The notes under the pieces are model-generated. The model was not told where the DNA came from. It saw only the letters and a program-made list of their open reading frames with translations, and made no database searches. The position numbers and the translations under genes were made by a program. A stretch of 25,478 nt of DNA, from assembly GCA_944376785.1 (NCBI GenBank), contig CALWDV010000005.1, positions 1 through 25,478 on the forward strand, read 5' to 3'. The stretch is from an uncultured Clostridia bacterium (GTDB lineage Bacteria > Bacillota > Clostridia > Christensenellales > UBA1242). Within the stretch, counting starts at the first letter, position 1; every line of letters begins with the position of its first letter. Positions 6,949-14,178 of the stretch are shown here, piece after piece.

Positions 6949-7551
6949 TCACTTTTCCTTATTTTTATGTTTTAAACAATATTGCAATGTTTCTTTTATT
7001 GCTTCACTTAATTCAAAACTTTTTGAAGGTAATTCTTTTTTGCAATCTAAAACGTATTTATCAAAAAGATATGAAAATTCATTGCTTGTTTTTAAAAATC
7101 CATTTTTTAAAAAAGCATTTTGACTAGGACTATTTTCTCGTTCAATTTTTGCAGATAATTTATCAATTTTTGAACCAAAAAATCTTTCTTTATTTTTAAC
7201 AATATCAAATATCATTGCTGTTCCAACACCTTTACCAACACATGATGGATTAACAGCAATAACTTCAATGTTAAGTTGTAAAATTGGAAAATTATTTTCT
7301 AGTTTAGTTTCAGAACTAAAAACAACAAAACCAACTGCATCACCATTTAATTTTGCTGTTAGTGATTCCCATTTTAAATCTGATTTTTCACCTGTTAGCA
7401 TTCTAATAACATTTCCTAACAACACAGTTTTTGGTGCCAAATATTTTGTTATTGGGTCTTGTTCTTTTCCAGCTTTAAAAATTGCTTCCATGTGCCATTT
7501 GTTAAATGTTACAAAATCTTTTTCATTTGTTTTTTCCCAAGTAAAATTCAT
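6949..7551 (-). CDS. GNAT-family N-acetyltransferase (small paralogue 1)
   Basis: A 200-residue GNAT: strand and loop IEVIAVNPSCVGKGVGTA (GKGVG at 106-110) is acetyl-CoA motif A, and SPSQNAFLKNGFLKTSNEF is motif B. It carries about 35 extra C-terminal residues (Lys/Glu-rich) compared with its downstream paralogue. The ATG at 7549-7551 has AAAGGA 7 nt upstream. It starts 15 bp after mnmE stops, so it is almost surely in the mnmE transcript. The two genes look like a tandem duplication placed between mnmE and mnmG, whose products act together. No antitoxin-like ribbon-helix-helix gene adjoins them, so a TacT/AtaT-type toxin is not suggested. Substrate unknown. Confidence 0.87.
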   Translation of the reverse strand: MNFTWEKTNEKDFVTFNKWHMEAIFKAGKEQDPITKYLAPKTVLLGNVIRMLTGEKSDLKWESLTAKLNGDAVGFVVFSSETKLENNFPILQLNIEVIAVNPSCVGKGVGTAMIFDIVKNKERFFGSKIDKLSAKIERENSPSQNAFLKNGFLKTSNEFSYLFDKYVLDCKKELPSKSFELSEAIKETLQYCLKHKNKEK

Positions 7552-7566
7552 TTTATTTTCCTTTTT

Positions 7567-8922
7567 TTATTTTCCCACACAAAATCCACTAAAAATTTCG
7601 TCTATAATTTCTTCGTTATTGTTGTTACCAGTAATTTCGCCCAGTGCCAACCATAAATTTTTTAAATCTATGGAAACAACATCTAATGTTATTCCTAAAT
7701 TAATTCCATTAATGCAATCGTCAGCATATTTAAGTGCTTTTTTTATTGCTTCAATATGACGCATATTAGTTATCATTAAGTTTGAATTAATAATATTTTC
7801 ATCAATAACTAAATCATAAATTTGTTGTTTTAAGTTTTCAATTCCATTTTTATTTAAGGCACTAACTTCAATTATGTGTTTAAAATTATATTTGCTTAAA
7901 TCAACATTATTCTTTAAATCTGTTTTATTTTTTACAATAATTGTGTTCTTATTATTAACTAAACTTAAAATTTGTTCATCTTCTTTTGTTAATGGTTCAC
8001 TAGCATCTAAAACAAGTAAAATAACATCGGCATAATTAATTGCTTGTTTTGCTTTTTCAATTCCAATTTTTTCAACCACATCGTTTGCTTCATGAAGCCC
8101 TGCTGTGTCGGTTAGAATAAATTTAACACCTTTAAAAGTGTAAGTTTCTTCCAAAATATCACGGGTTGTTCCTTTAATTGAAGTAACAATGGCTCTTTCA
8201 AAATTTAAAATTGCATTAAGCAAACTGCTTTTTCCAACATTTGGTTTTCCTAAAATTAAAACTTTACTTCCATTTTTAATAATTTGACCAGTGGAAGCTG
8301 TTTTTAAAATGTTATTTAATTTTGTTTTTATTTCATTTATTCCTTCAACTGTTTCATTTGCAGTTTGTTCTTCATAGTCGTTTTCAGGGTAGTCAAGAGT
8401 AACTTCAATTTTGGCAATCATTTTTGTTAAAATGTTTTGAATTTCATTAATTTCTTTGCTTAATGACCCTTGCAACAAATTATATCCAGCTCTAACTTCA
8501 CTTTCGCTTTCGGCATTAATCATATCCATAACACCTTCTGCTTCATCCAAAGTTAATTTACCGTTAATAAATGCTCGTTTTGTAAATTCACCAGGTCCAG
8601 CCAAAACTGCACCATTATCAATTAAAGCATCTAAAATGCCATTTGCAATAACTGTTCCACCATGGCATTGAAATTCAATGACATCTTCACCTGTGTAAGA
8701 ATTTGGTTTTTTAAACCAAACCATCATACATTTTTCATTAAAGTTTTTAGCTTTAAAATCGCCTAAATACATTTTTCTTGGTTCAATGTTAAAATCTTTG
8801 TTTTTTAAAGGTGTAAAAACTTTGGAAGCAATGTTTTTTGCTTCTTTTCCACTTAATCTTATTACACTAATACCACCAACACCCATTGGGGTTGAAATTG
8901 CTGAAATTGTTTTTTCTTCCAT
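7567..8922 (-). CDS. mnmE: tRNA modification GTPase MnmE (TrmE)
   Basis: Potassium-dependent dimerising GTPase, partner of MnmG in U34 tRNA modification. The 451 residues show the folate-binding N-domain (TISAISTPMGVGGISVIRLSG; later PGEFTKRAF, 110-118), a helical domain, and the inserted G domain. The G domain has P-loop GKPNVGKS (225-232), switch GTTRD (251-255), DTAG (272-275) and NKTD (332-335). The C-terminus ends in CVGK, the conserved C-x-GK with Cys448. The ATG at 8920-8922 has only a weak Shine-Dalgarno (GGA 7 nt upstream). Transcription likely begins at an extended -10 near 8967, since the jag terminator separates it from the upstream operon. Two GNAT genes follow closely. Confidence 0.98.
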   Translation of the reverse strand: MEEKTISAISTPMGVGGISVIRLSGKEAKNIASKVFTPLKNKDFNIEPRKMYLGDFKAKNFNEKCMMVWFKKPNSYTGEDVIEFQCHGGTVIANGILDALIDNGAVLAGPGEFTKRAFINGKLTLDEAEGVMDMINAESESEVRAGYNLLQGSLSKEINEIQNILTKMIAKIEVTLDYPENDYEEQTANETVEGINEIKTKLNNILKTASTGQIIKNGSKVLILGKPNVGKSSLLNAILNFERAIVTSIKGTTRDILEETYTFKGVKFILTDTAGLHEANDVVEKIGIEKAKQAINYADVILLVLDASEPLTKEDEQILSLVNNKNTIIVKNKTDLKNNVDLSKYNFKHIIEVSALNKNGIENLKQQIYDLVIDENIINSNLMITNMRHIEAIKKALKYADDCINGINLGITLDVVSIDLKNLWLALGEITGNNNNEEIIDEIFSGFCVGK

Positions 8923-8966
8923 ATAAAATCCATTAATATCATTTTGCTAATAAATATTGTACTCTA

Positions 8967-8975
8967 ATTATAACA
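8967..8975 (-). promoter_or_regulatory. Extended -10 promoter of mnmE
   Basis: Minus strand TGTTATAAT, a perfect extended -10. No good -35 at 16-18 bp. Predicted start near 8960, with a 38-nt leader to the mnmE ATG. Confidence 0.55.
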
Positions 8976-9014
8976 TATTTTCAAGTAAATATTTTTTTTC
9001 GAATTAATAAAAAA

Positions 9015-9034
9015 AGATAGAAAATAATCTATCT
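9015..9034 (-). terminator. Intrinsic terminator after jag
   Basis: AGATAG (9015-9020) and CTATCT (9029-9034) form a 6-bp stem with an 8-nt loop. On the minus strand the stem is followed by a run of six T. It begins 11 bp past the jag stop and should end the rnpA-yidD-yidC-jag transcript. Confidence 0.65.
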
Positions 9035-9044
9035 ATTTTTCTAA

Positions 9045-9854
9045 TTAATTTTCAGTGTATTCAATAATTAAATATCTGTTAGGGTCAACACCTTCACTGT
9101 GAGTTAAAATGTGTTCTGTTTTGCTTAATTCTTCATGAATAATTCTTCTTTCAAAACTATTCATTGGGTCAAGTTTATAACTGCGTTTGTTTTCTAAAAC
9201 TTTTCCTGCAATTTTATGAGCAAGTTCTTTTAAATCGTTTCCACGTTTTGCTCTGTATCCACTAACATCAATAAACACACGTTTAGCACCTTTTAGTTTG
9301 TTAAATAAATAGGTGTTAAGCAAATGTTGAATTGCTTCCATTGCTTCACCATGGTATCCAATTAAAATTCCTAAATTTTCGCCGTCAATGTTGCAGTAAA
9401 CATCATTTTCACGTGGTTGCAAGTTAACAGTTGCGTTAATGTTGTATGTGTAAATTAAACCATCTAGCCATTGTTTTGCTAGTTCCATTGTTTTGTTAAT
9501 TGATTCTTGTTTTCTTTGTTGTTTTTCTTCTTCTGTTAAATCATCAACCAAATTTTCACTAACTTTAACAATTTCTTCTAAAACTTTTTTTGGTTCAATT
9601 TCTTCTGTTACAACTTCGGTTTCAACAACAATTTCTGGTTCTGCAAGGTTAGTTTCGGTTTCAACTTCATTTGCAACAGCTTCTTCAACATCATTGTTAT
9701 TATCTTCATCCATTGACATTTCAATTTTTGCTTTTTTAAACATTCCACCTTCTGAAATAACTTTAACATCAACATTTTCAATGGTTGTGTTTAATTGTTT
9801 TAAACCTTCTTCAATGGCTTTTTCTATGGTTTTTGCACTAACTTCAATTTTCAT
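9045..9854 (-). CDS. jag: Jag/KhpB-like RNA-binding protein
   Basis: Jag (KhpB, EloR) is a KH-plus-R3H RNA-binding protein linked to cell elongation and membrane-protein biogenesis. The product (269 residues from the ATG at 9852-9854) has a Jag-N domain (about 1-46, with EGGMFKKAKIEM) and a long acidic linker (about 48-110, mostly Glu, Asp and Val). It then has a KH domain with ILIGYHGEAMEAIQHLL (GYHG 166-169), and an R3H domain with R236-xxx-H240 (FERRIIHEEL). A TTG at 9866 would extend it by four residues. However, the GGGGGA ribosome binding site lies between the two, so the ATG is the start. It follows yidC by 15 bp, as in most Gram-positives, and is the last gene before a terminator. Confidence 0.95.
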   Translation of the reverse strand: MKIEVSAKTIEKAIEEGLKQLNTTIENVDVKVISEGGMFKKAKIEMSMDEDNNNDVEEAVANEVETETNLAEPEIVVETEVVTEEIEPKKVLEEIVKVSENLVDDLTEEEKQQRKQESINKTMELAKQWLDGLIYTYNINATVNLQPRENDVYCNIDGENLGILIGYHGEAMEAIQHLLNTYLFNKLKGAKRVFIDVSGYRAKRGNDLKELAHKIAGKVLENKRSYKLDPMNSFERRIIHEELSKTEHILTHSEGVDPNRYLIIEYTEN

Positions 9855-9869
9855 TTTTTCCCCCAAATG

Positions 9870-10991
9870 TTATTTTCTTGAATAAGAAACTTTAACTTTT
9901 TCTTCTTCTTTTTTAACTGCTTTGTCATATGCTTTATCAACAAGTAAAGTCATTAATGGACTTGTTATTAATCCAAAGAATGCACCTGTAACAATGTAAA
10001 TTGCAAACATAGCATTATAGAACAAAGTAAACAGTGCCATTACAACTGGCAAAATATAAATTATAATTTTATTTTGAGCCATTGCATCAACATATGGTTT
10101 TCCAGTTTTCTTTGCTTTTGCTTTACCCATCCAAACACTAACTTGTGATGATAAATATGTTATTAAAGCAGAAAGTATAATTAAAATAAAATATCCGTTC
10201 CAGCCATCATATTTGTTTTTTATTGGGTTTGTTACTTTGTTATAAATTAATTCGTTTAATTCAGTTTTATCAATTTTAGCATTTGAAATAAAATCTTTAT
10301 AACTTAAAACAACACTTGCACTTGTGTCTGGACGCCAAATGTTTTTAATCCATAAGAAATCTTCTTTAATTTCGTCATATTTTTCAACAACTGCTTGTGA
10401 TGCTGTTTGAGTTAATTCATCAGTTAAATCAAACCTGTTGGTTTCTTCACCTTGTTCATTTTTAACAACAACTTGAATTTTTTGCGTTGCAGGGTTTTCG
10501 CCTTCTGCTTCCACATCAACAACTTCTAATTGTCCACCAACAACAGTTTCAAATTCTGTTTGAAGTGTTTGATATTCTGTGTAAATTTTATATGCAGCAA
10601 TTTTATTAAGCCCTGAAAATAATGTGAAGAATATAACCATTGTTACAACCATATTAATAAGCATTCCTAAACAACTGCCCATAACATTATAGTTGTGTTT
10701 TTTATAAAGTTCCATGGTTTTTTGATTTAACACTTCACGATTAGAACCATATCTGGTTTGCAACTTTTGAAGTTCAGGTTGAATTATTGCCATTTTAGCA
10801 GAATTACGTTTGTTAATATATCTGTTAAAAAAATCAAAAGGTAACATAATTAATTTAATTGCAAGAGTAATTAAAATAATTGTTAAACCATAGTTTTTAA
10901 CTAAATTTTCCAAACCAAAAATAAAAAATTCCCACATACCATTTGGTTTAGTTACTTCTAGCATTAGTGAGCCAATATTTAAAAAATCCAT
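9870..10991 (-). CDS. yidC: Membrane protein insertase YidC/Oxa1
   Basis: YidC inserts membrane proteins alone or with SecYEG. The 373-residue protein has a hydrophobic segment at about 36-53 (GLTIILITLAIKLIMLPF), a basic cytoplasmic helical hairpin (about 60-100, KMAIIQPELQKLQTRYG), and a segment at about 107-128. A roughly 130-residue hydrophilic insert (about 132-262) follows, then C-terminal segments at about 265-285, 308-325 and 327-350. Lys46 occupies the place where bacterial YidC normally has the essential Arg in the hydrophilic groove; positive charge is kept. AAAGGAG 7 nt before the ATG lies inside the 3' end of yidD, and the two genes overlap by 13 bp. The C-terminal tail is Lys/Glu-rich, as expected for ribosome contact. 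Confidence 0.96.
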   Translation of the reverse strand: MDFLNIGSLMLEVTKPNGMWEFFIFGLENLVKNYGLTIILITLAIKLIMLPFDFFNRYINKRNSAKMAIIQPELQKLQTRYGSNREVLNQKTMELYKKHNYNVMGSCLGMLINMVVTMVIFFTLFSGLNKIAAYKIYTEYQTLQTEFETVVGGQLEVVDVEAEGENPATQKIQVVVKNEQGEETNRFDLTDELTQTASQAVVEKYDEIKEDFLWIKNIWRPDTSASVVLSYKDFISNAKIDKTELNELIYNKVTNPIKNKYDGWNGYFILIILSALITYLSSQVSVWMGKAKAKKTGKPYVDAMAQNKIIIYILPVVMALFTLFYNAMFAIYIVTGAFFGLITSPLMTLLVDKAYDKAVKKEEEKVKVSYSRK

Positions 10992-11248
10992 TTTTTATCT
11001 CCTTTAATATTTATGGGAACTAAATCTAATCCACCACAATGTTTTGGTGTGCATCTTAAAATTCTTTTTCCACCAATTAAAATTCCTTTAAACACACCAA
11101 ACTCTTTAATGCTTTGTAACATATATGTTGAACAAGTTGGGTAATATATGCAAGTGTTAGGAAGTAATGGTGAAATTAAAAACTTATAAAAATAAATTAA
11201 ACCATAACATAACAATGTGATTGGTAAAAAAATTATTTTCAAAATCAT
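10979..11248 (-). CDS. yidD: Membrane protein insertion efficiency factor YidD
   Basis: Small 89-residue membrane-associated factor that helps YidC-dependent insertion. The family signature is complete: YKFLISPLLPNTCIYYPTCS, then Tyr-Met-Leu, FGVFKG, RILRCTPKHCGG and LDLVP, including the conserved cysteines. An N-terminal amphipathic or hydrophobic stretch covers about residues 2-25. Its ATG overlaps the rnpA stop (ATGA at 11245-11248) and its end overlaps yidC, so rnpA-yidD-yidC are translationally coupled. Confidence 0.97.
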   Translation of the reverse strand: MILKIIFLPITLLCYGLIYFYKFLISPLLPNTCIYYPTCSTYMLQSIKEFGVFKGILIGGKRILRCTPKHCGGLDLVPINIKGDKKWIF

Positions 11249-11583
11249 TTCATTAGTTTTGCTTTATTAACAACGTCAATTAAAGCGTCCTTAATTTCAT
11301 TAAAATTTAAATTTGAAATTTCTGGTTTTGTTACAAACACATAATTATAATTTGGATTTAAGTTTTCAATTAAATTTTTAACAATTTCACGTAGTTGCCT
11401 TTTAATTTTGTTTCTTAACCAAGCTTTTCCAGTTTTTTTGCTTATTGAAAAACCAATTCTTGGATTTTTTAATTTTGTTTGAACATACATTAAAGTTAAA
11501 TAATTGTTAAAACTATATTTGCCGTGTTTATAAATGTAACCAAACTCTTTTCTTTTTGTTAGTCTATTAATTTCTTTTAACAT
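11245..11583 (-). CDS. rnpA: Ribonuclease P protein component
   Basis: Protein subunit of RNase P, which removes 5' leaders from tRNA precursors together with the rnpB RNA (not in this window). The 112-residue protein has the N-terminal LTKRKEFGYIYKHGK, the strand RIGFSISKKTGKA, and the RNR motif RNKIKRQLRE at 57-66, in the family's usual order. The Shine-Dalgarno (AGAGAG) is weak. It lies 229 bp after rpmH, behind a terminator-like hairpin, and appears to have its own promoter near 11665. Confidence 0.96.
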   Translation of the reverse strand: MLKEINRLTKRKEFGYIYKHGKYSFNNYLTLMYVQTKLKNPRIGFSISKKTGKAWLRNKIKRQLREIVKNLIENLNPNYNYVFVTKPEISNLNFNEIKDALIDVVNKAKLMK

Positions 11584-11664
11584 AAAATCTCTCTAAAATA
11601 AATTGTAATTTTTAAATTTAACAAATTTTAACTATATTAAAAAAATAAAATTGCTAACATATTA

Positions 11665-11673
11665 AGTATAACA
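11665..11673 (-). promoter_or_regulatory. Extended -10 promoter candidate of rnpA-yidD-yidC-jag
   Basis: Minus strand TGTTATACT, an extended -10 with a poor -35 (TTATTA at 17 bp). Predicted start near 11658, about 75 nt before the rnpA ATG. Needed if the hairpin at 11745 stops rpmH transcripts. Confidence 0.45.
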
Positions 11674-11744
11674 TAATATAAATAATTTAATAAATCAAAT
11701 TAATATATAAATTATAATTAAAACAATTAATATTTAAAATAAAA

Positions 11745-11766
11745 GCCTTTAAACAAAGTTAAAGGC
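11745..11766. terminator. Terminator or attenuator between rpmH and rnpA
   Basis: GCCTTTAA (11745-11752) pairs with TTAAAGGC (11759-11766) over a 6-nt loop. On the minus strand the stem is followed by TTTTATTTTAAA. It lies 47 bp past the rpmH stop and would set the L34 to RnpA expression ratio. The plus strand is also T-rich after the stem. Confidence 0.75.
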
Positions 11767-11812
11767 ACTTATTTTTTTGTTAAATTTTTCTTTACGCCAA
11801 TAAAACAAAGTT

Positions 11813-11947
11813 TTAAGCAGATAAAACTTTTCTGCCACGGTTTCTACGACGTGCTAAAACACGTTTACCACCTTTGGTTTTCATTCTTGCACGAAATCCG
11901 TGTACTTTACTGCGTTGTCTTTTTTTAGGTTGATAAGTTCTTTTCAT
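11813..11947 (-). CDS. rpmH: 50S ribosomal protein L34
   Basis: A 44-residue, extremely basic protein beginning MKRTYQPKKRQRSKVHGF and containing RARMKTKGGKRVLARRRNRG, which is the complete L34 sequence pattern. The ATG at 11945-11947 is preceded by AAGGAAGG at 8 nt. A near-perfect sigma-A promoter lies at 12021-12049. This is the conserved marker gene next to oriC in most bacteria. Here, three GNAT-like genes lie between it and dnaN. Confidence 0.98.
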   Translation of the reverse strand: MKRTYQPKKRQRSKVHGFRARMKTKGGKRVLARRRNRGRKVLSA

Positions 11948-12020
11948 TGTAAAATCCTTCCTTGTAATTTTTTTAAAATAAAAACATAAATGTTTATAAT
12001 TTTTTTTAATTTGCTGTATT

Positions 12021-12049
12021 ATTATACTTTTTTAATGGTTATGTGTCAA
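12021..12049 (-). promoter_or_regulatory. Full-consensus sigma-A promoter of rpmH
   Basis: Minus strand TTGACA (12044-12049), exactly 17 bp, TATAAT (12021-12026): a perfect consensus match. Predicted start near 12014, with a leader of about 67 nt. The -35 begins 10 bp from the stop codon of the upstream GNAT gene, with no terminator in between. Confidence 0.9.
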
Positions 12050-12059
12050 CAATAAAAAT

Positions 12060-13118
12060 TTAATTCTTTGTTAAGATTTTTTGAACACCATAGTTTAATT
12101 GTTTAGAGCGTTTAACAATTAACACATCAACTTTATCTTGTGGTTCATAAATTCCATCTGTTAAATCTTCCAAGCTATCATAATAATCATCGGTTAAATA
12201 GTTAGAAGTTCTTTTTAAATCAAATTTAAATTCTGATTGTTGTTGTTTTAAATTTTCTAAAAGTTCGCTATATTCTTTAAAATTTTCATCGTTTAACAAA
12301 TCTTCTTTACCTGCATATTCTTTCATTGCTTGAATTAAGTCATTATTTAAAGTTCTGCTTTTTTTAATAAAATCAAGTGGGTTGTCAAAAGTTTTTGTTA
12401 TGCTATTATCTAATAAATCGGTTAATGAATTATCTCTTTTAAATTTGTTAAAATAATGAAATGTTAAATTTTGATATTGTCTAACAATGTCTTGGTAACG
12501 AGTTTGAATTGTTAAAATTAAATAGTTTTGTTCTGCAACGGATATTCTTTTTAAATTAAATCTTTTTAAAAAAGAATTAATAATGCTTTTTGTTAAGTTT
12601 TTAACTGGTTTTGCTGTGTTAATTAAAGTTATCATACTTAAATTTTTTTCATTGGTTTTTTGTTTTTCTAAATTTTTAAATTGTCTTAAATCAACTTCAT
12701 TTTGAAGCTGTAAGTTACTAAATCCATTTTTATATGCAAACATTAAAATAATGTTTAAAACTTTTTGCCCAAGTTTTTTATTTTTATATTTTGGTGAAAT
12801 CATTAAATATTTTAAAAGTAACGATTTATTTCTCATAATTTGTTCAAAGGTAAAAGAACCAAAATCTTCTTCTAATGCAAAACAACCAACAACTTTTCCA
12901 TTAATTTCAATAAAGGTTATTTCATCATAAACACTTTCTTTTTCACCTTTTAAATTTTTCCAACCAACTTTTTTTGCTTTTTTGGTTAAATTTTCAAAAT
13001 AATTAGGAAAACATTCTAATCCTAAATTTTTGTATGTTTCCCAATCTTTATCACTATCTTCATTTAAAGTTCTAAAAGAAAGTTTATTTTTTAATATTTT
13101 TGTTTCATTTGTTACCAT
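12060..13118 (-). CDS. GNAT-like protein with unrecognised C-terminal region (third of operon)
   Basis: A 352-residue protein. Residues about 12-205 fit a GNAT fold: FIEINGKVVGCFALEE, then the motif A region SLLLKYLMISPKYKNKKLGQ (99-118), and a late motif B-like SFLKRFNLKRISVAEQNYLI. The acetyl-CoA loop reads KNKKLG, so it keeps a Gly but lacks the second Gly of the usual Q/R-x-x-G-x-G/A; activity is uncertain. The rest (about 206-352) is charged, helical-looking and rich in Lys, Asn, Leu and Asp, with no family I recognise. It is a clear paralogue of the next gene upstream, sharing KAKKVGWKNLK and KSLLLKYLMI. AAGGTG precedes the ATG. It starts 9 bp after that gene and reads toward rpmH. Confidence 0.7.
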   Translation of the reverse strand: MVTNETKILKNKLSFRTLNEDSDKDWETYKNLGLECFPNYFENLTKKAKKVGWKNLKGEKESVYDEITFIEINGKVVGCFALEEDFGSFTFEQIMRNKSLLLKYLMISPKYKNKKLGQKVLNIILMFAYKNGFSNLQLQNEVDLRQFKNLEKQKTNEKNLSMITLINTAKPVKNLTKSIINSFLKRFNLKRISVAEQNYLILTIQTRYQDIVRQYQNLTFHYFNKFKRDNSLTDLLDNSITKTFDNPLDFIKKSRTLNNDLIQAMKEYAGKEDLLNDENFKEYSELLENLKQQQSEFKFDLKRTSNYLTDDYYDSLEDLTDGIYEPQDKVDVLIVKRSKQLNYGVQKILTKN

Positions 13119-13127
13119 AATTTCACC

Positions 13128-14156
13128 TTACATATTATTTTTTTTAATATAATCACTTTCAAATTTTTTTATTATTGGTGGTTCATCTGTTAATTCAACT
13201 TCAACGTCTTTAATTGTTGTTTTTGTTATTTTAAATTTTCTTGACACTTGTGTAATAAGTTGTGAAATATTACGAACTTTTTTTACAACAGTAACTGGAA
13301 TTTTAGATTCTATTTGTTCGCTTATATTTTCATAAGTTACTTTGGGTTTTTTCAATGTTGGTTTTACATTATCAACAAATTGTCCATATATTGTATTAAA
13401 AAAATTTAATCTTAAAAAATTATCAACTTTTCCTGATACAACACCAAAACTATTTACAACATTTTTTATTTTACTTTGTAATCCTGGTGTTTTTTTAATT
13501 TGCATCATATCAACTAATGTTAATTCTTTTGTTGGTTTAACCAAATCACAATATTTTTTTTCGATGTCACTAGCAATAACATATTCAGAAATGGTTGAAA
13601 TGTTTTTTAAATTGTTACTTTTTGCAAATGCATTAAATATTTTTTTGGAAATATTTGTTTGTTGTTTATTAGTTTTTATGTTTGTTACCATAAAAAAATC
13701 TTTTTCGTTTTGATTAAATTTTAACTTTTCAATTTTCTTTATTGTTTTTAAATCAATTTTATTTGAAAGTTTTAAATAATCAAAATTATTTTTTAAAGCA
13801 AACATTAAAATTATGTTTAAAATTTTTTCACCAATTTTTTTATTTCTATATTTTGGTAAAATCATTAAATATTTTAATAGTAACGATTTATCATTTTCAA
13901 TTTGTTTTAATTCTAAATTACTAATATCTTCTAATGAAAAGCAACCAATAATTTTATCTTTTATTTTAATAAAATATATTTTGTTTAAATTATTGTTTTC
14001 TTTTAAATTTTTCCAACCAACTTTTTTTGCCTTTTGGCTCAACATTTCAAATTCTTCTTTGAAACATTCTTTTCCTAAATTTTCATATTCCAGCCAATCT
14101 AAATCATTATTTTCATCTAATGGTTGAATTATTATTTCATTATTATTATTTTCCAT
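13128..14156 (-). CDS. GNAT-like protein with unrecognised C-terminal region (second of operon)
   Basis: A 342-residue paralogue of its downstream neighbour over about 210 residues: KAKKVGWKNLK at about 42-52, IKDKIIGCFSLED, SLLLKYLMILPKYRNKKIG (91-109), KILNIILMFALKNNF, and a motif B-like NAFAKSNNLKNISTISEYVI. The acetyl-CoA loop (RNKKIG) is degenerate in the same way. The C-terminal about 130 residues share little with the neighbour and contain VTVVKKVRNISQLITQVSRK; no family recognised. Very Asn/Lys-rich, as fits the base composition. Weak Shine-Dalgarno (GAGAG). It starts 22 bp after the stop of the first GNAT gene, so co-transcription is likely. Confidence 0.7.
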   Translation of the reverse strand: MENNNNEIIIQPLDENNDLDWLEYENLGKECFKEEFEMLSQKAKKVGWKNLKENNNLNKIYFIKIKDKIIGCFSLEDISNLELKQIENDKSLLLKYLMILPKYRNKKIGEKILNIILMFALKNNFDYLKLSNKIDLKTIKKIEKLKFNQNEKDFFMVTNIKTNKQQTNISKKIFNAFAKSNNLKNISTISEYVIASDIEKKYCDLVKPTKELTLVDMMQIKKTPGLQSKIKNVVNSFGVVSGKVDNFLRLNFFNTIYGQFVDNVKPTLKKPKVTYENISEQIESKIPVTVVKKVRNISQLITQVSRKFKITKTTIKDVEVELTDEPPIIKKFESDYIKKNNM

Positions 14157-14178
14157 TTTTCTCTCACTTATAAACTTA

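Noticed and set aside
6446..7551. GNAT pair as a TacT/AtaT-like toxin-antitoxin module
   Set aside because: No small ribbon-helix-helix antitoxin gene adjoins, and both members are GNATs in a housekeeping transcript.
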